Below, piece after piece: positions 35,378 to 44,230 of a stretch of 64,000 nucleotides of DNA (position 1 is its first letter; every line of letters starts with the position of its first letter). Under the pieces are notes generated by a model. The model was not told the origin of the DNA. It did no database searches and was given only the letters and a program-made list of their open reading frames with translations. A program made the translations under genes and the position numbers. The DNA is from JAAXQD01 sp963790095 (GTDB lineage Bacteria; Desulfobacterota; Desulfobacteria; Desulfobacterales; UBA11574): assembly GCA_963790095.1 (NCBI GenBank), contig CAWBNO010000012.1, positions 186,001 through 250,000 on the forward strand, in the 5' to 3' direction.

Positions 35378-35950
35378 TTATTTCATGGAACCACGAGATG
35401 AAGAAAATTCAACTTCTGGCAGTTCCCGTTGGGTTGCCAGATCAAGCGCAAAATAGTTTTGTTTTTCAAATCCGAATTTTCTGGCGATAAAGATGGCAGG
35501 AAAGGATTCAACAAGTGTGTTGAATCTAGCCACGTAACTGTTATATCGATTTCTGGCTTTTTGGATATCTTCCTCAATCTCATCCAAACTGTTTTGCAGG
35601 TCAATAAAATTAGAACTGGCTTTAAGATCCGGATACGCCTCAGCCAGGGCCAAAAGTCCTTGAAGTGATTTGGATATCTGGCTCTCCTCTTCAACACGAT
35701 TTGAAAAACCGGACGAACCGGTCAGGTAATCACCTTTTGTCTGAAAGATTTTAGCTTCGTGTTCACTGTATCCTTCAATTGCTCGAATCAAATTAGGGAT
35801 CAGATTAAAGCGGCGCTTCAATGCGACATCAATCCCGCTCCATGCTTCCTCAATCCTGTTTTTATACTTGATAAACCGATTATAGGTCCCGATAAGCCAG
35901 GCAACTGATACGAACAGAGCAAAAATAACGAGAACAATTATCGGTTCCAT
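35378..35950 (-). CDS. lemA: LemA family protein
   Basis: 190 residues. An N-terminal membrane helix (IIVLVIFALFVSVAWLIG) is followed by the standard LemA pattern YNRFIKYKNRIEEAWSGIDVALKRRFNLIPNLI and helical repeats, ending with a GFEKQNYFAL segment. LemA proteins are membrane-bound helical scaffolds, often next to peptidases. GAAGGAGTTATT precedes the ATG. First gene of the three-gene minus-strand run. Confidence 0.92.
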   Translation of the reverse strand: MEPIIVLVIFALFVSVAWLIGTYNRFIKYKNRIEEAWSGIDVALKRRFNLIPNLIRAIEGYSEHEAKIFQTKGDYLTGSSGFSNRVEEESQISKSLQGLLALAEAYPDLKASSNFIDLQNSLDEIEEDIQKARNRYNSYVARFNTLVESFPAIFIARKFGFEKQNYFALDLATQRELPEVEFSSSRGSMK

Positions 35951-36523
35951 AATAACTCCTTCTTAGCCTAAAGTCCTATCACCCTAATTGAGCGCAAACA
36001 AAATGCAGAACTGAAATAAGTATTTAAAGTAAAGAATCCGGACTCTGAGGACCAAGTTTTTCAGGACTTAATAAATGTGGTTCTTCTCCAATTTAGTTGG
36101 AGAAGAGGGTAGTCAAGGGTTCAAGGGTTTGCTTTCTAAAGACTTTATCAGGGCCGAAAGGACCCCCTGAACTCGTACCCCATATCAGCCTTGAGAGCAT
36201 TATCCTTCTGCTCTTCAGTATTCCCTCGATTCCTTGGCCTCTTGCCCCCCCTTGAATCCAGTCAAAATATCTTTTTCCCTTTGGGAATTTTGCTGTTTTT
36301 TCTATATTCCCAAACAGAGTTCGTATGACGTTTACCAGACTTTCACCTCGTTGTAATTCTTTAGCATTTTTATCCGCCTGTTTTGTGGCGGGTCACTCGA
36401 ACCCTTGAGCCCTTGAATCCTGGAATCCTTTATAAACACCCCCGATCCATTGGAGATGACACACTTATTTTACCCTGATTAACTACAACTAATCGGGAGA
36501 TGATCCATTTTTTACAACAGTAG
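35951..36523. repeat. repeat-rich intergenic stretch
   Basis: No gene. It holds the palindrome TCTTCTCCAA-TTTAG-TTGGAGAAGA (36082-36106), also present in variant form at 28939-28963. It also has the 36-base segment shared with 18226-18261 (36120-36155) and several CCCTTGAATCCTGGAATCC units near 36395-36430. Confidence 0.6.
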
Positions 36524-37696
36524 TCAAATCAACCCCATTTTTTCTAGCTCTGCCAACAGCTTCGAACCTTGGGAAAGACTATCAAAAATAATTGCAGAGG
36601 TTATGGTTGCAGAAGAAATCGCATCTACATCCGGGTTGAACAGAAGACGTTGAGAAATGGATTTCCCAAGTAATCGTTTCCGCATTTTGACTACATCATC
36701 ATCATTCCAAGCCTTGTTACCCCATTTAGTCAACTGAATCGGCACAAATTCGAGAATCGTGCCTGAGGTATCAAATACATAGATAAAATGGATATCATGA
36801 CAGTCAACACAGGGAGGAGGGCGGCTGATAACTTCTGCAAAAATGCTCTCAGATCGGCCTTTACGTTCAACAAAACAGGTAAAAACTTTACGTGAACCTT
36901 TTGTTAGGGGAATCTTCTGAAAGTTTTTAATCTCTCCGTTGAAAGTGGTGAAAATATTCTTTACCTTTTCCATGAGGTCTTTATCAACAAGCAGAGGTTT
37001 GATAATAATTGTGTCTGCTGCTATATTCTGACTTACCTTCCGAAAAGATGCCAGGTCCTCGGTCATCAACCTGCGTAAGTCACTAAATAATTGTTTATAA
37101 TACCGATTAGGACCTAAATGTGTTCCCGTAACAACTCCAGCATGACCATCTGAACCTTGCCTTACGTAAATAGTAAATGGGGTACGACTTAATCCGATAG
37201 TATGGTAAATTTCAAAATATTGGTCCGGTAAAATAGGAAACGGGACTTTAAATTTATCACAAAATTCTTTTATCTCCAGATTACCGTTTCCAACAGCAAT
37301 CCCGATAATTTTGATTCGGTCTTTTGTGTTAGGATCATTCTCGATGAGATTAAATAGTTTGTTATACACTGGTGCCTGTTTTCGACAGGTTGGACAATGG
37401 ACACTTAAGAACTCAATGAGCACCAAATCTGCCTTAACCTGCTTTAAAGTGAATGTCTTGCCCTCTGTTAGACCAAGATACGCCTTTTCTTTCGGATCTT
37501 CAGGCACCTGCATAGAAACTTCAGGAAAAAAATCGCCGGCTTTTATAAGTTCTATGGTTTTTGCTTCAGTTTTTTTTAAATAACCTCCAAAAAACCAAGA
37601 TATAAAGAAGATCATTGAAATTAAAAAAGTAAGTGTCCGTATAATATTTCCTTTCATCGGGGGTGTTTTGACTCTAAATATTTCTTTCAAAACCAT
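36524..37696 (-). CDS. TlpA-like thioredoxin domain fused to FMN-binding-like domain
   Basis: 390 residues. A membrane anchor lies at about 20-38 (RTLTFLISMIFFISWFFGG). Residues 50-200 are a TlpA/peroxiredoxin-like fold with VLIEFLSVHCPTCRKQAPVYNKLF, so a CPTC redox pair faces outside the cytoplasm. The C-terminal half has CVDCHDIHFIYVFDTSGTI, containing a CxxCH haem-c type motif, and ends with VDAISSATITSAIIFDSL, the S(A)T-type FMN attachment motif of RnfG/NqrC-like FMN-binding domains. A membrane-tethered redox relay is likely. Start may be 37696 or 37657; neither has a clear ribosome-binding site. Confidence 0.72.
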   Translation of the reverse strand: MVLKEIFRVKTPPMKGNIIRTLTFLISMIFFISWFFGGYLKKTEAKTIELIKAGDFFPEVSMQVPEDPKEKAYLGLTEGKTFTLKQVKADLVLIEFLSVHCPTCRKQAPVYNKLFNLIENDPNTKDRIKIIGIAVGNGNLEIKEFCDKFKVPFPILPDQYFEIYHTIGLSRTPFTIYVRQGSDGHAGVVTGTHLGPNRYYKQLFSDLRRLMTEDLASFRKVSQNIAADTIIIKPLLVDKDLMEKVKNIFTTFNGEIKNFQKIPLTKGSRKVFTCFVERKGRSESIFAEVISRPPPCVDCHDIHFIYVFDTSGTILEFVPIQLTKWGNKAWNDDDVVKMRKRLLGKSISQRLLFNPDVDAISSATITSAIIFDSLSQGSKLLAELEKMGLI

Positions 37697-37786
37697 GGTC
37701 GGAAAACAACTCAGAGTTTAAATTATAGGACGAACAACTTTTTGGTTTGTTTGAAAATCTACTTATTCAATACCGGATCTTTCATT

Positions 37787-37803
37787 TTATGGATGGAAAC
37801 TAA
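37787..37803. mobile_element. MITE-like element, right-end fragment
   Basis: TTATGGATGGAAACTAA matches the right terminal repeat of the element at 17732-17911. The rest of the element is not visible to its left. It abuts the tRNA-Arg remnant. Confidence 0.55.
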
Positions 37804-37805
37804 TT

Positions 37806-37848
37806 AGCATCAGGAATCCATTGCTCTATCCACTGAGATACGGGGGAT
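37806..37848 (-). pseudogene. tRNA-Arg 5'-half remnant
   Basis: On the minus strand it matches the intact tRNA-Arg at 30357-30432 from the acceptor CCCCCGTA through the D-arm and anticodon loop. Thirty-four of 35 bases are identical (37812-37846 against 30398-30431 in the same orientation), with a C to A change in the D-arm start. The 3' half is missing, replaced by the MITE end. It cannot make a functional tRNA. Confidence 0.75.
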
Positions 37849-38164
37849 GGCTGAAAAAATTGATTATATTCCTCTATCAAGCGGATTTTGAAATATCAAC
37901 AAAGAAAAAAAGATCCTATCCGATTGGTGGCAACAAATGAGGAGGAGGTTCTGGTTTAAAACAGAGCGGAGATTTATCCCGCCTGTCGATATGTCATGTT
38001 TGAAATAAGCGTTTATATAGCTTGTGCTTCTCCCTTTTCTGCAACATGGTTACCCTATTTTTTGTGTATCGCCCAATGTTTTAATAATATAGCATAACAT
38101 ATTATAATTCAACGATATAATGTAATTTTAAAAATATGACTGGTTCCATTTTTATGAAGATTAG

Positions 38165-38337
38165 AAGCCATCTCAAAATATAAATTTTGCTTCAAGATCC
38201 CCCGCTAAAACCCAGGGGGATAAAAAGGCGAAGCCGAGTTTTAACCCCCAGGCATACTTCAAGTATGTCGAGGATTTAAAACGAGGCTCCAACGCCGAGA
38301 TTGGGCCAAAAGATTATTTTGAGATAGCTTATAGAAA
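38165..38337. mobile_element. second inverted-end repeat family, copy at 38 kb
   Basis: About 170 bases bounded by AGCCATCTCAAAATA and TATTTTGAGATAGCTTATAG-like inverted ends. The interior (GAGGCTCCAACGCCGAGATTGGGCC and flanks) occurs in inverse orientation at 51361-51505. A fragment of its right end is at 8640. Non-coding. Confidence 0.65.
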
Positions 38338-38471
38338 CAATGGGTAAAATTTATAAAGATATCCTCAGAAATTTGTAGATATCTATCAATTTTTGGGGAT
38401 CAAGTCGGTTTGAATGTAGATTGAGAAGATATTGGGGTGAATAATCTCCGTTTTTCTTAGGCGAGAATCAT

Positions 38472-38651
38472 TTATTTCCCGGAAGATTTTCGGCTTTTGC
38501 AGTTCTTAGGGCGAAGACACAACCTGCACCGATCATCACTGCACATCTGGCAGAAATAGCAATCCTTGCACGGATGCTTTTGGGGGCCTTCCTGCTGGTC
38601 TTCAGGAACATAAACTTTTCCCGTTATGCCGGGCAGTTCAACAAATGGCAT
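38472..38651 (-). CDS. small cysteine-rich protein
   Basis: 59 residues from ATG 38651, chosen because CAGGAGTCTCCC stands directly before it; the frame is open further upstream. It begins MPFVELPGITGKVYVPED and then has seven cysteines in CKDCYFCQMCSDDRCRLCLRPKNC, spacing consistent with one or two zinc or Fe-S sites. No signal peptide. Function unknown; such small Cys knots bind metal or nucleic acid. Confidence 0.7.
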   Translation of the reverse strand: MPFVELPGITGKVYVPEDQQEGPQKHPCKDCYFCQMCSDDRCRLCLRPKNCKSRKSSGK

Positions 38652-38690
38652 GGGAGACTCCTGTGACAGTTGAGTTTTAAACATTCTAAT

Positions 38691-38853
38691 TAGTTTCCAT
38701 CCATAAATGTTCCTTTTTGCCCGGATCCGCGTTCTCCGTGGATTTCCGGCTGCGGCATACAGTAAGCATGCCTTCCTGTCCCTCTTTGCGGGAACCCAAA
38801 ACCCTTGTGCGGCCTTGATCCAGACAAAAATTGCTCATTTATGAATTGGAAAC
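38691..38853. mobile_element. MITE-like element, second long copy
   Basis: Starts with TAGTTTCCATCCATAA and ends at the inner repeat CATTTATGAATTGGAAAC (38836-38853). Most of the interior matches the 17732 copy closely (GCCCGGATCYGCGTTCTCC, AAAACCCTTGTGCGGCCTTGA). It carries an extra 20-base stretch and lacks the outer right end. Confidence 0.7.
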
Positions 38854-38880
38854 GGTCTGTTTGGGCGGTGCGAAATTGGG

Positions 38881-39294
38881 TTACTGAAACCAATCTTTAT
38901 TGTTTGTTTGTTCTCTTTCTTTTTCTTGACTTTCAATCGGTTCTTCTTGGTCTTCTCTGCCTTGTTCCCCGACATAGAGGATGGCTTCTCCGCAAATATC
39001 TCTCATTTTTGTTGCGGTATTGTCTACTTTGACCATGGCTTCGGACGGTGAAGTTTTCAAAACAGTTCCACAAATAAAGCCTTTGCCCGAACATGAAGGG
39101 AAACAAACGGTGGCCCCCAATATAAATCCTTGGTCTTCCCCGCCATCGATGAAAACATGCCCTTTCCATTTATCCATCTGATAAGCACGTGCCCCAAGGG
39201 CGATGCTGGAGAAACAGGTGACAACCATCACGATTATTGCCGGTATGGTGATAAAGATGTTTATCCGATGCATATCATCCTTTCCAAGGAACAT
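38881..39294 (-). CDS. exported protein of unknown function, paralogue of the gene at 8154
   Basis: 137 residues. The signal peptide spans about 8-30 (INIFITIPAIIVMVVTCFSSIALGA). The mature part mirrors the 8154 protein: FIDGGEDQGFILGATVCFPS, ICGTVLKTSPSEAMVKVDN, GEAILYV and the same charged tail ending NKDWFQ. Three cysteines in the core are shared in position with the partner at two sites. Family not recognised. Upstream GAAAGGATG serves as ribosome-binding site. Lies just after a MITE-like copy. Confidence 0.7.
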   Translation of the reverse strand: MFLGKDDMHRINIFITIPAIIVMVVTCFSSIALGARAYQMDKWKGHVFIDGGEDQGFILGATVCFPSCSGKGFICGTVLKTSPSEAMVKVDNTATKMRDICGEAILYVGEQGREDQEEPIESQEKEREQTNNKDWFQ

Positions 39295-39551
39295 TCCGGA
39301 TAGTGCAGTATAAATCAGGCCGGATCAACAGCAGATAATATCAGGTTGAGGATACACGTTGAGATCAGAGTTGCGAATATGAAACATGCCTTTCTTTCCA
39401 CAATATCCTCGGCTTGTCAAGAATATTCAAGAAAAACAGGATAATGTGTCAAAACAAATGTTGACAAATGCTGTGGGATTTGTGAAAATATAGATCCCTT
39501 CATTAAATAATGCCATACCACAACAACCTTTAGGTCTACAAGGAGTCAATT

Positions 39552-39923
39552 ATGAAAGGGTTTCTCTATATAATTAGCTTTTTCTGTATTGCAATGGGAT
39601 GTTGCACGATTCTGTATACGGATGAAACCAGAAGATTTGTGAAAAGCATATTCAAAGAGATCGATCGAAGATTTATTTCCGCCTTTGAATTAATAATGGG
39701 TATTCTGCTTTTGATATCTGCAACTGCAAGTCGTCAATCGTGGTTTATAAGATTATTTGGGCTAATGGCGATCCTAGAAGGTGCTGTTATTTTTTTAATT
39801 CCTAAAAACTTGTATGATGAACTCATGGATTGGTATTTTAATTCAGCATCGGATCAAACATACAGGCTGTTTGGCATTTTATCGTTGATACTTGGAACTG
39901 CAATTTTATCCTGGATTATATAA
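39552..39923 (+). CDS. small polytopic membrane protein
   Basis: 123 residues with about four hydrophobic helices (FLYIISFFCIAMGCCTILY, AFELIMGILLLISATA, LFGLMAILEGAVIFLIP, RLFGILSLILGTAILSWII). The pattern resembles small DUF2065-like proteins, but I cannot assign a family. AAGGAGTCAATT precedes the ATG. ihfA follows 19 bases later and may be co-transcribed. Confidence 0.65.
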   Translation: MKGFLYIISFFCIAMGCCTILYTDETRRFVKSIFKEIDRRFISAFELIMGILLLISATASRQSWFIRLFGLMAILEGAVIFLIPKNLYDELMDWYFNSASDQTYRLFGILSLILGTAILSWII

Positions 39924-39942
39924 ACACAAAGGAGTCTTCCCC

Positions 39943-40227
39943 ATGACACTCACAAAAGTTCAGATTGTCGAGTCCATCCACAGTGAAATCGGATTGCCCA
40001 AGAACAAATCCACAGAAATTGTCGAAACCCTTATTGAGATCATCAAAAAGACCCTGGCATCTGGTGAGGACGTTTTGATCTCTAATTTTGGCAAATTCTG
40101 TGTCAAGGAAAAGAAGGAACGGAAAGGCAGGAATCCTGCAACCGGGGATGACTTGATGCTTGAACCGAGGAAGGTCGTTACGTTTAGATGTTCCGGCAAG
40201 TTGAGGGATCGGGTTAATGGTGAATAA
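39943..40227 (+). CDS. ihfA: integration host factor alpha subunit / HU-like DNA-binding protein
   Basis: 94 residues from ATG 39943 with AAAGGAG upstream. The fold is complete: N-terminal helices (LTKVQIVESIHSEIGLPKNKSTEIVETLIEIIKKTL), SGEDVLISNFGKFCVKEKKERKGRNPATGDDLMLEPRKVVTFRCSGKLRDRVN. The NPATGDD arm that inserts into the minor groove is present, with the IHF-style R-P/N region. It bends DNA for recombination and transcription. A C-terminal half copy lies at 19985-20188. Confidence 0.88.
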   Translation: MTLTKVQIVESIHSEIGLPKNKSTEIVETLIEIIKKTLASGEDVLISNFGKFCVKEKKERKGRNPATGDDLMLEPRKVVTFRCSGKLRDRVNGE

Positions 40228-40353
40228 CCGGTAAATTCGCCGGAACCCAAAAAGTGACAACCAACGGCGTCCATAAAAAAGGAAAAAGGACAGGGATGTT
40301 CAAAAGGGGCAAACCCCCCAGAAAATGGGGACTGCTTTCAGATTCATGTCTGT

Positions 40354-41238
40354 TCATTCAATAAAATGCATCGCCATGGTTTTGGTATTGTAGGCATAAC
40401 CAAGATTCCCTTCTTTGTCGATGCAGATGATACCCCCATGGGCGTGTAGCGAGTTTAATTCTTCAATTCCGTATTCGGCAGCTCCCATGGCATTTGCCGA
40501 CTCCCTAAATCTTAGATAATTGACAACCTGTTTTCCCAAGGATAGAACGAGAATCTTTTCTCCATACCCTGTGCAGGAAACACCACCGTATTTTGAACAG
40601 TAGGTTCCGGCACCGATGATTCCCGAATCGCCCACCCTTCCGGGCACATTCATTTTAAGCCCCCCGGTGGAGGTCCCTGCAGCGATGTTGCCGGTTGAAT
40701 CCATGGCCACGCAGCCGACGGTCCCCAACGTAAATCTCCCTTCTTTAAGATACCGATCCACATGGAATATCTGCTCATACGTCGTTTTTTGGCGAAACTC
40801 TTCCATGATCTCCATCCATAGGTTTACCTTGGGCCGGGTTCTCGGGTCATACCTTGGGAAACCTTCAGAATGCGCGAACTCGGTGGCAAGCCGCCCTGAT
40901 AAGATTACGTGCTGGGTCGTGTCCATAACCCGTCTTGCTACGGATATGGGATGTTCCACATCTTCAATGCCAATGACGGCGCCGGCAGATAGATCATCTT
41001 TCATAATAGAGGCATCCATCCTAACTGTTCCGTCAAGTTGAAGGTAACTGCCAACCCCCGCGTTCAGAAACGCCGAAGCCTCCAAATTCCGTATGGCAAT
41101 TTCCACGGCTTCCACCGCATCTTTTTTCAACAACACTTCGTACCCTATTTTGCAGGCATTGATGACATCTTTTTTCCGTTCCGGTTCATCATCGCTGGAA
41201 CGACTTGCGCCACCATGAACGATTATTTTGGGCTTCAT
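40354..41238 (-). CDS. iaaA: isoaspartyl peptidase / L-asparaginase (plant type)
   Basis: 294 residues of the Ntn-hydrolase family that self-cleaves and removes isoaspartyl residues or asparagine side chains. Marks are IVHGGASRSSDD at the N-terminus, FLNAGVGSYLQLDGTVRMDASIM near 57, and the self-cleavage site LGTVGCVAMDSTGNIAAGTSTGG with Thr as nucleophile near 170. The later segment IIGAGTYCSKYGGVSCTGYGE is also typical. Cytosolic. Single gene on the minus strand. Confidence 0.9.
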   Translation of the reverse strand: MKPKIIVHGGASRSSDDEPERKKDVINACKIGYEVLLKKDAVEAVEIAIRNLEASAFLNAGVGSYLQLDGTVRMDASIMKDDLSAGAVIGIEDVEHPISVARRVMDTTQHVILSGRLATEFAHSEGFPRYDPRTRPKVNLWMEIMEEFRQKTTYEQIFHVDRYLKEGRFTLGTVGCVAMDSTGNIAAGTSTGGLKMNVPGRVGDSGIIGAGTYCSKYGGVSCTGYGEKILVLSLGKQVVNYLRFRESANAMGAAEYGIEELNSLHAHGGIICIDKEGNLGYAYNTKTMAMHFIE

Positions 41239-41745
41239 AGCTACCTCTGGATTTTATTTAGTATTGAAAAACCTCCGCCTTGCGGGAGTTAAACACAGCG
41301 GTTATGCCATCAATCGGTTGAGCTGGAAAATTGGAATAATGGAGTGTTGGAGTAATGGGTTTCTAAACCTGAGATTAAAAAAAGAAAGTTTTCGCTTTTA
41401 ATATCCAATATTCCAATACTCCAGCACTCCATCATTCTCCGCGTAGCGGGATCTTCGATGCGCCCAGATTCTTTACAATTTATTACCTGAAGAACACCGT
41501 CCCTTTTTGTGTAAAGCATCTTCACAAATTCGGTTTAAATTTCCTCTTTTTGGAACTGGTCTTAAAAAGCCGATCCATAAAATATTGGGTATCCCTTCGA
41601 AACATTGAACCCAAGACCTGTATTTTCTTATATTTATTTTGTTTTGTAAAGCCCGTTTGAAGGAAATTACTTGCTGCAACGTTGGTTTTTGGAGTATTGT
41701 AAACGAAATGAGACCTTAATTCAGCGTGAGTAAAGGAGGGACATC
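41239..41745. repeat. intergenic stretch with long inverted repeat
   Basis: From about 41333 to 41438 a 25-base motif built on ATGGAGTGTTGGAGTAATGG returns in inverted form (TACTCCAGCACTCCAT, 41417-41432) around a core of about 60 bases. A GCGGGATCT motif after it (about 41446) is also found at 43673 and 58927. The rest shows no gene. Confidence 0.6.
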
Positions 41746-42537
41746 ATGGCACGAATGAACCACAAGGAATCGGCTGATTTTATTCGAAACGACTTGCGAC
41801 TAAAAACCCTTCCTGTTGCCGTCAAGTTTCTTAAAGAAACGGCGGCGTTCCCCGAAAAGACCCGTCAGCCCTCGGTGGTTTTGGGCAAGCGGATCACCAT
41901 TTGCCAGGGGGTCACCATGGCGCGAACTTACGGGTGGACCATGGGGCTCACCCAGGAAGATCTGGTCTGTGTTCCCGGGATGATCGCTTTTGGTTTCAGC
42001 GATGTGCCTGATTCTGTTGAGACACTTGGAAAACTCTTTTGCGAAGTCGAATTTTCCCAAAGCGAGGTAATGGGGCGCAACGAGGTAGAATCCATGATTC
42101 GTCTGGAGAATCGGGAATTTGAAGCCATTGTCTTGGCGCCCCTGCAAAAAGGGCTATACGATCCGGATACCGTGCTATTTTATGGCAATCCCGCCCAGAT
42201 GATGCGGCTGATTCAGGCACTGGTTTATGAAGAAAACCGGCGCATTTTGGGAAACTTCGGGGGAAAGGTGGAATGCAGTGAATATCTCATTGCGCCGTAC
42301 AAAACCCAGTCCCCCAGAGTCGTCATTCCGGGTATGGGAGATCGCATTTTTTCCATGACCCAAGACGATGAAATGATATTTTCCATTCCCGGACACCTGC
42401 TCGAAAAATTGGTTCAGGGTTTGAAGAAAGCAGGAAAAAAGATCGGTGCCCGCTATCCCGTGACATTTTACCAGAACTTCCAGCCGGAATTCCCCAAACC
42501 CTACAAGGTCTTGGGGGAGACGTTGGGCATCGTGTGA
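41746..42537 (+). CDS. DUF169 family protein
   Basis: 263 residues. It follows the DUF169 pattern: LRLKTLPVAVKFLKE near 20, CQGVTMARTYGWTMGLTQEDLVCVPGM near 52, MIRLENREFEAIVLAPLQKG, then VCEGN-like FYGNPAQMMRLIQALVY and CSEYL. Several conserved cysteines suggest a cofactor. Members are common in anaerobes and of unproven function. AAAGGAGGGACATC precedes the ATG. The FabH-like gene follows by 86 bases. Confidence 0.82.
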   Translation: MARMNHKESADFIRNDLRLKTLPVAVKFLKETAAFPEKTRQPSVVLGKRITICQGVTMARTYGWTMGLTQEDLVCVPGMIAFGFSDVPDSVETLGKLFCEVEFSQSEVMGRNEVESMIRLENREFEAIVLAPLQKGLYDPDTVLFYGNPAQMMRLIQALVYEENRRILGNFGGKVECSEYLIAPYKTQSPRVVIPGMGDRIFSMTQDDEMIFSIPGHLLEKLVQGLKKAGKKIGARYPVTFYQNFQPEFPKPYKVLGETLGIV

Positions 42538-42623
42538 TCGGTGAAAAATCCGGGCCCATTGTGTAAATAAACAGAGGCGTGTCAAAATAACGCCGCAAAC
42601 CGTCGACGCTATGCGGACAGAAT

Positions 42624-43631
42624 ATGGATACGGTGAGGATCATCGGTACCGGCTCATATGTACCGCCGAAAGTTCTGACCAATTTCGATTTAGAGAAAAT
42701 GGGTCTGGACACCACGGATGAATGGATTGTGCAGCGGACCGGAATTCGGGAAAGGCGTGTGGCTGATCCGGACATTGCCACTTCGGATCTCGGTTATGAA
42801 GCTTCTCTCAAGGCCCTCGACATGGCTGGGCTGACCGCCAAGGACCTCGATCTTATCCTTGTGGCCACCATAACCCCGGACATGTGCTGTCCTGCATCCG
42901 CCAATTGGCTTCAGGGCAAGTTGGATGCACCCCAGGCCGTAACATTCGATATCACGGCCGCCTGCTCCGGTTTTATTTTCGGACTGAATGTCGCTGAACA
43001 ATATCTTAAGAACAGGACCTGTCGATATGTGCTGGTGGTGGCCGCTGAAGTCATGACCCGGACGGTGAACTGGAAGGATCGTGCCACGTGTATCCTGTGG
43101 GGCGACGGTGCCGGTGCCGCGGTGTTGACCCTGGGGAAAAAAGGACCTGAAATCCTGTCCACCCACATTCACACAAACGGCGCCGATGGCCAGGATCTAC
43201 TGTTGCCCGGCGGGGGATCGAAAACAACGCCGATCTCCCATGAAAGCGTCGATAAGGGACGCCACTTTTTAAATCTACTGGAAGCCAATTTGAGCTTCAG
43301 AGTGGCGGTCAAATATTTCATGGAATCGATCAAGGAGGCGGCGCGATTTAACCGGGTCCGCATCCAGGATATCGACTGGTTTATTCCCCATCAGGCAAAT
43401 ATCCGGATGTTCCGATACATCTCCAAGTCCTTGGAAATTCCCTTTGAGAAATTTTATTTGACCATACAGAAATACGGGAATATTTCTTCGGCATCTTGCG
43501 CCATCGCCTTTGATGAGGCCATCCGCCAGGAATACATCCGGCCGGACGATCTCATCTGCCTTCCGGTGTTCGGCGGCGGGCTGACATGGGGAAGTGCACT
43601 GATACGGTGGTCGTCCGAATCGCCCATATAA
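42624..43631 (+). CDS. 3-oxoacyl-ACP synthase III-like (FabH family)
   Basis: 335 residues. The thiolase-fold triad of FabH is intact: Cys in DITAACSGFIFGL near 112, His in PHQANIRM near 260 and Asn in YGNISSAS near 290. The start MDTVRIIGTGSYVPPKVLTNFDLEKM and the RTGIRERRVAD motif are typical. It would condense acetyl- or acyl-CoA with malonyl-ACP to start fatty-acid chains. No other fab genes are near, so a special starter role or a secondary pathway is possible. Confidence 0.88.
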   Translation: MDTVRIIGTGSYVPPKVLTNFDLEKMGLDTTDEWIVQRTGIRERRVADPDIATSDLGYEASLKALDMAGLTAKDLDLILVATITPDMCCPASANWLQGKLDAPQAVTFDITAACSGFIFGLNVAEQYLKNRTCRYVLVVAAEVMTRTVNWKDRATCILWGDGAGAAVLTLGKKGPEILSTHIHTNGADGQDLLLPGGGSKTTPISHESVDKGRHFLNLLEANLSFRVAVKYFMESIKEAARFNRVRIQDIDWFIPHQANIRMFRYISKSLEIPFEKFYLTIQKYGNISSASCAIAFDEAIRQEYIRPDDLICLPVFGGGLTWGSALIRWSSESPI

Positions 43632-43731
43632 CCCCATCGATCCAGTCCACCAATCCATCATTCCCCGCATGGCGGGATCTAAAATGGGCCCGGATTTTTT
43701 ATTCAATTCTCAATATACAAGGGTTAAAATG

Positions 43732-43995
43732 TCAAGAAGGACTCAGGGTATCGAGATAAGATTTTAAGGACTCGAACCGCCGGGGCGCTTCCAGGTCATT
43801 GCCCGAGTTCAAGTCGCTGACGTTGACCCAGACCGGTTCATCCAGGGATTCGGGCAGGTGCAGTTCATCGTCCGAGGTGATGGTGATAAACGCTTCGGCG
43901 CCGTTGTGCTCGATTTTCTTCAGATACCACTCAAAACCGCTGCAACTGGACGATATTTCAAAACCGTATTTTTCCATTGTTTTATCGAGTTCCAT
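43732..43995 (-). CDS. small hypothetical protein
   Basis: 87 residues from ATG 43995 with AAAGGATGGGA upstream. The frame also opens at 44022 and 44055, but without a ribosome-binding site. Soluble, acidic, no recognised motif: MELDKTMEKYGFEISSSCSG, FITITSDDELHLPESLDEPVWVNVSDL. It lies between the FabH-like and ALDH-like genes on the opposite strand. Confidence 0.5.
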   Translation of the reverse strand: MELDKTMEKYGFEISSSCSGFEWYLKKIEHNGAEAFITITSDDELHLPESLDEPVWVNVSDLNSGNDLEAPRRFESLKSYLDTLSPS

Positions 43996-44230
43996 TTCCC
44001 ATCCTTTCCAGAACGTTTTCATTAAAGGGTCCGCGAAAAGGTTCCCAGCGCGCAATTCAACCCCGGCGAGATGTCGGTGTTATATAAATTGTACTTTTTA
44101 TTTCATAGCGATAATGGTATAAAGGGCATATCACAAATCGGAGAATAAAGATACCATTGGTGCACAGCGCAACCAATTTTTTTTGGACCCGGAGAATCGG
44201 CGCTATCACCCAATTTAATGGAAGAGATCC

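Larger units (their letters stand above)
37697..38471. repeat. intergenic stretch with tRNA remnant and repeat elements
   Basis: No gene seen. It contains a MITE-like right end (37787-37803), a tRNA-Arg remnant (37806-37848) and a second type of inverted-end repeat (38165-38337), described separately. Confidence 0.6.
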
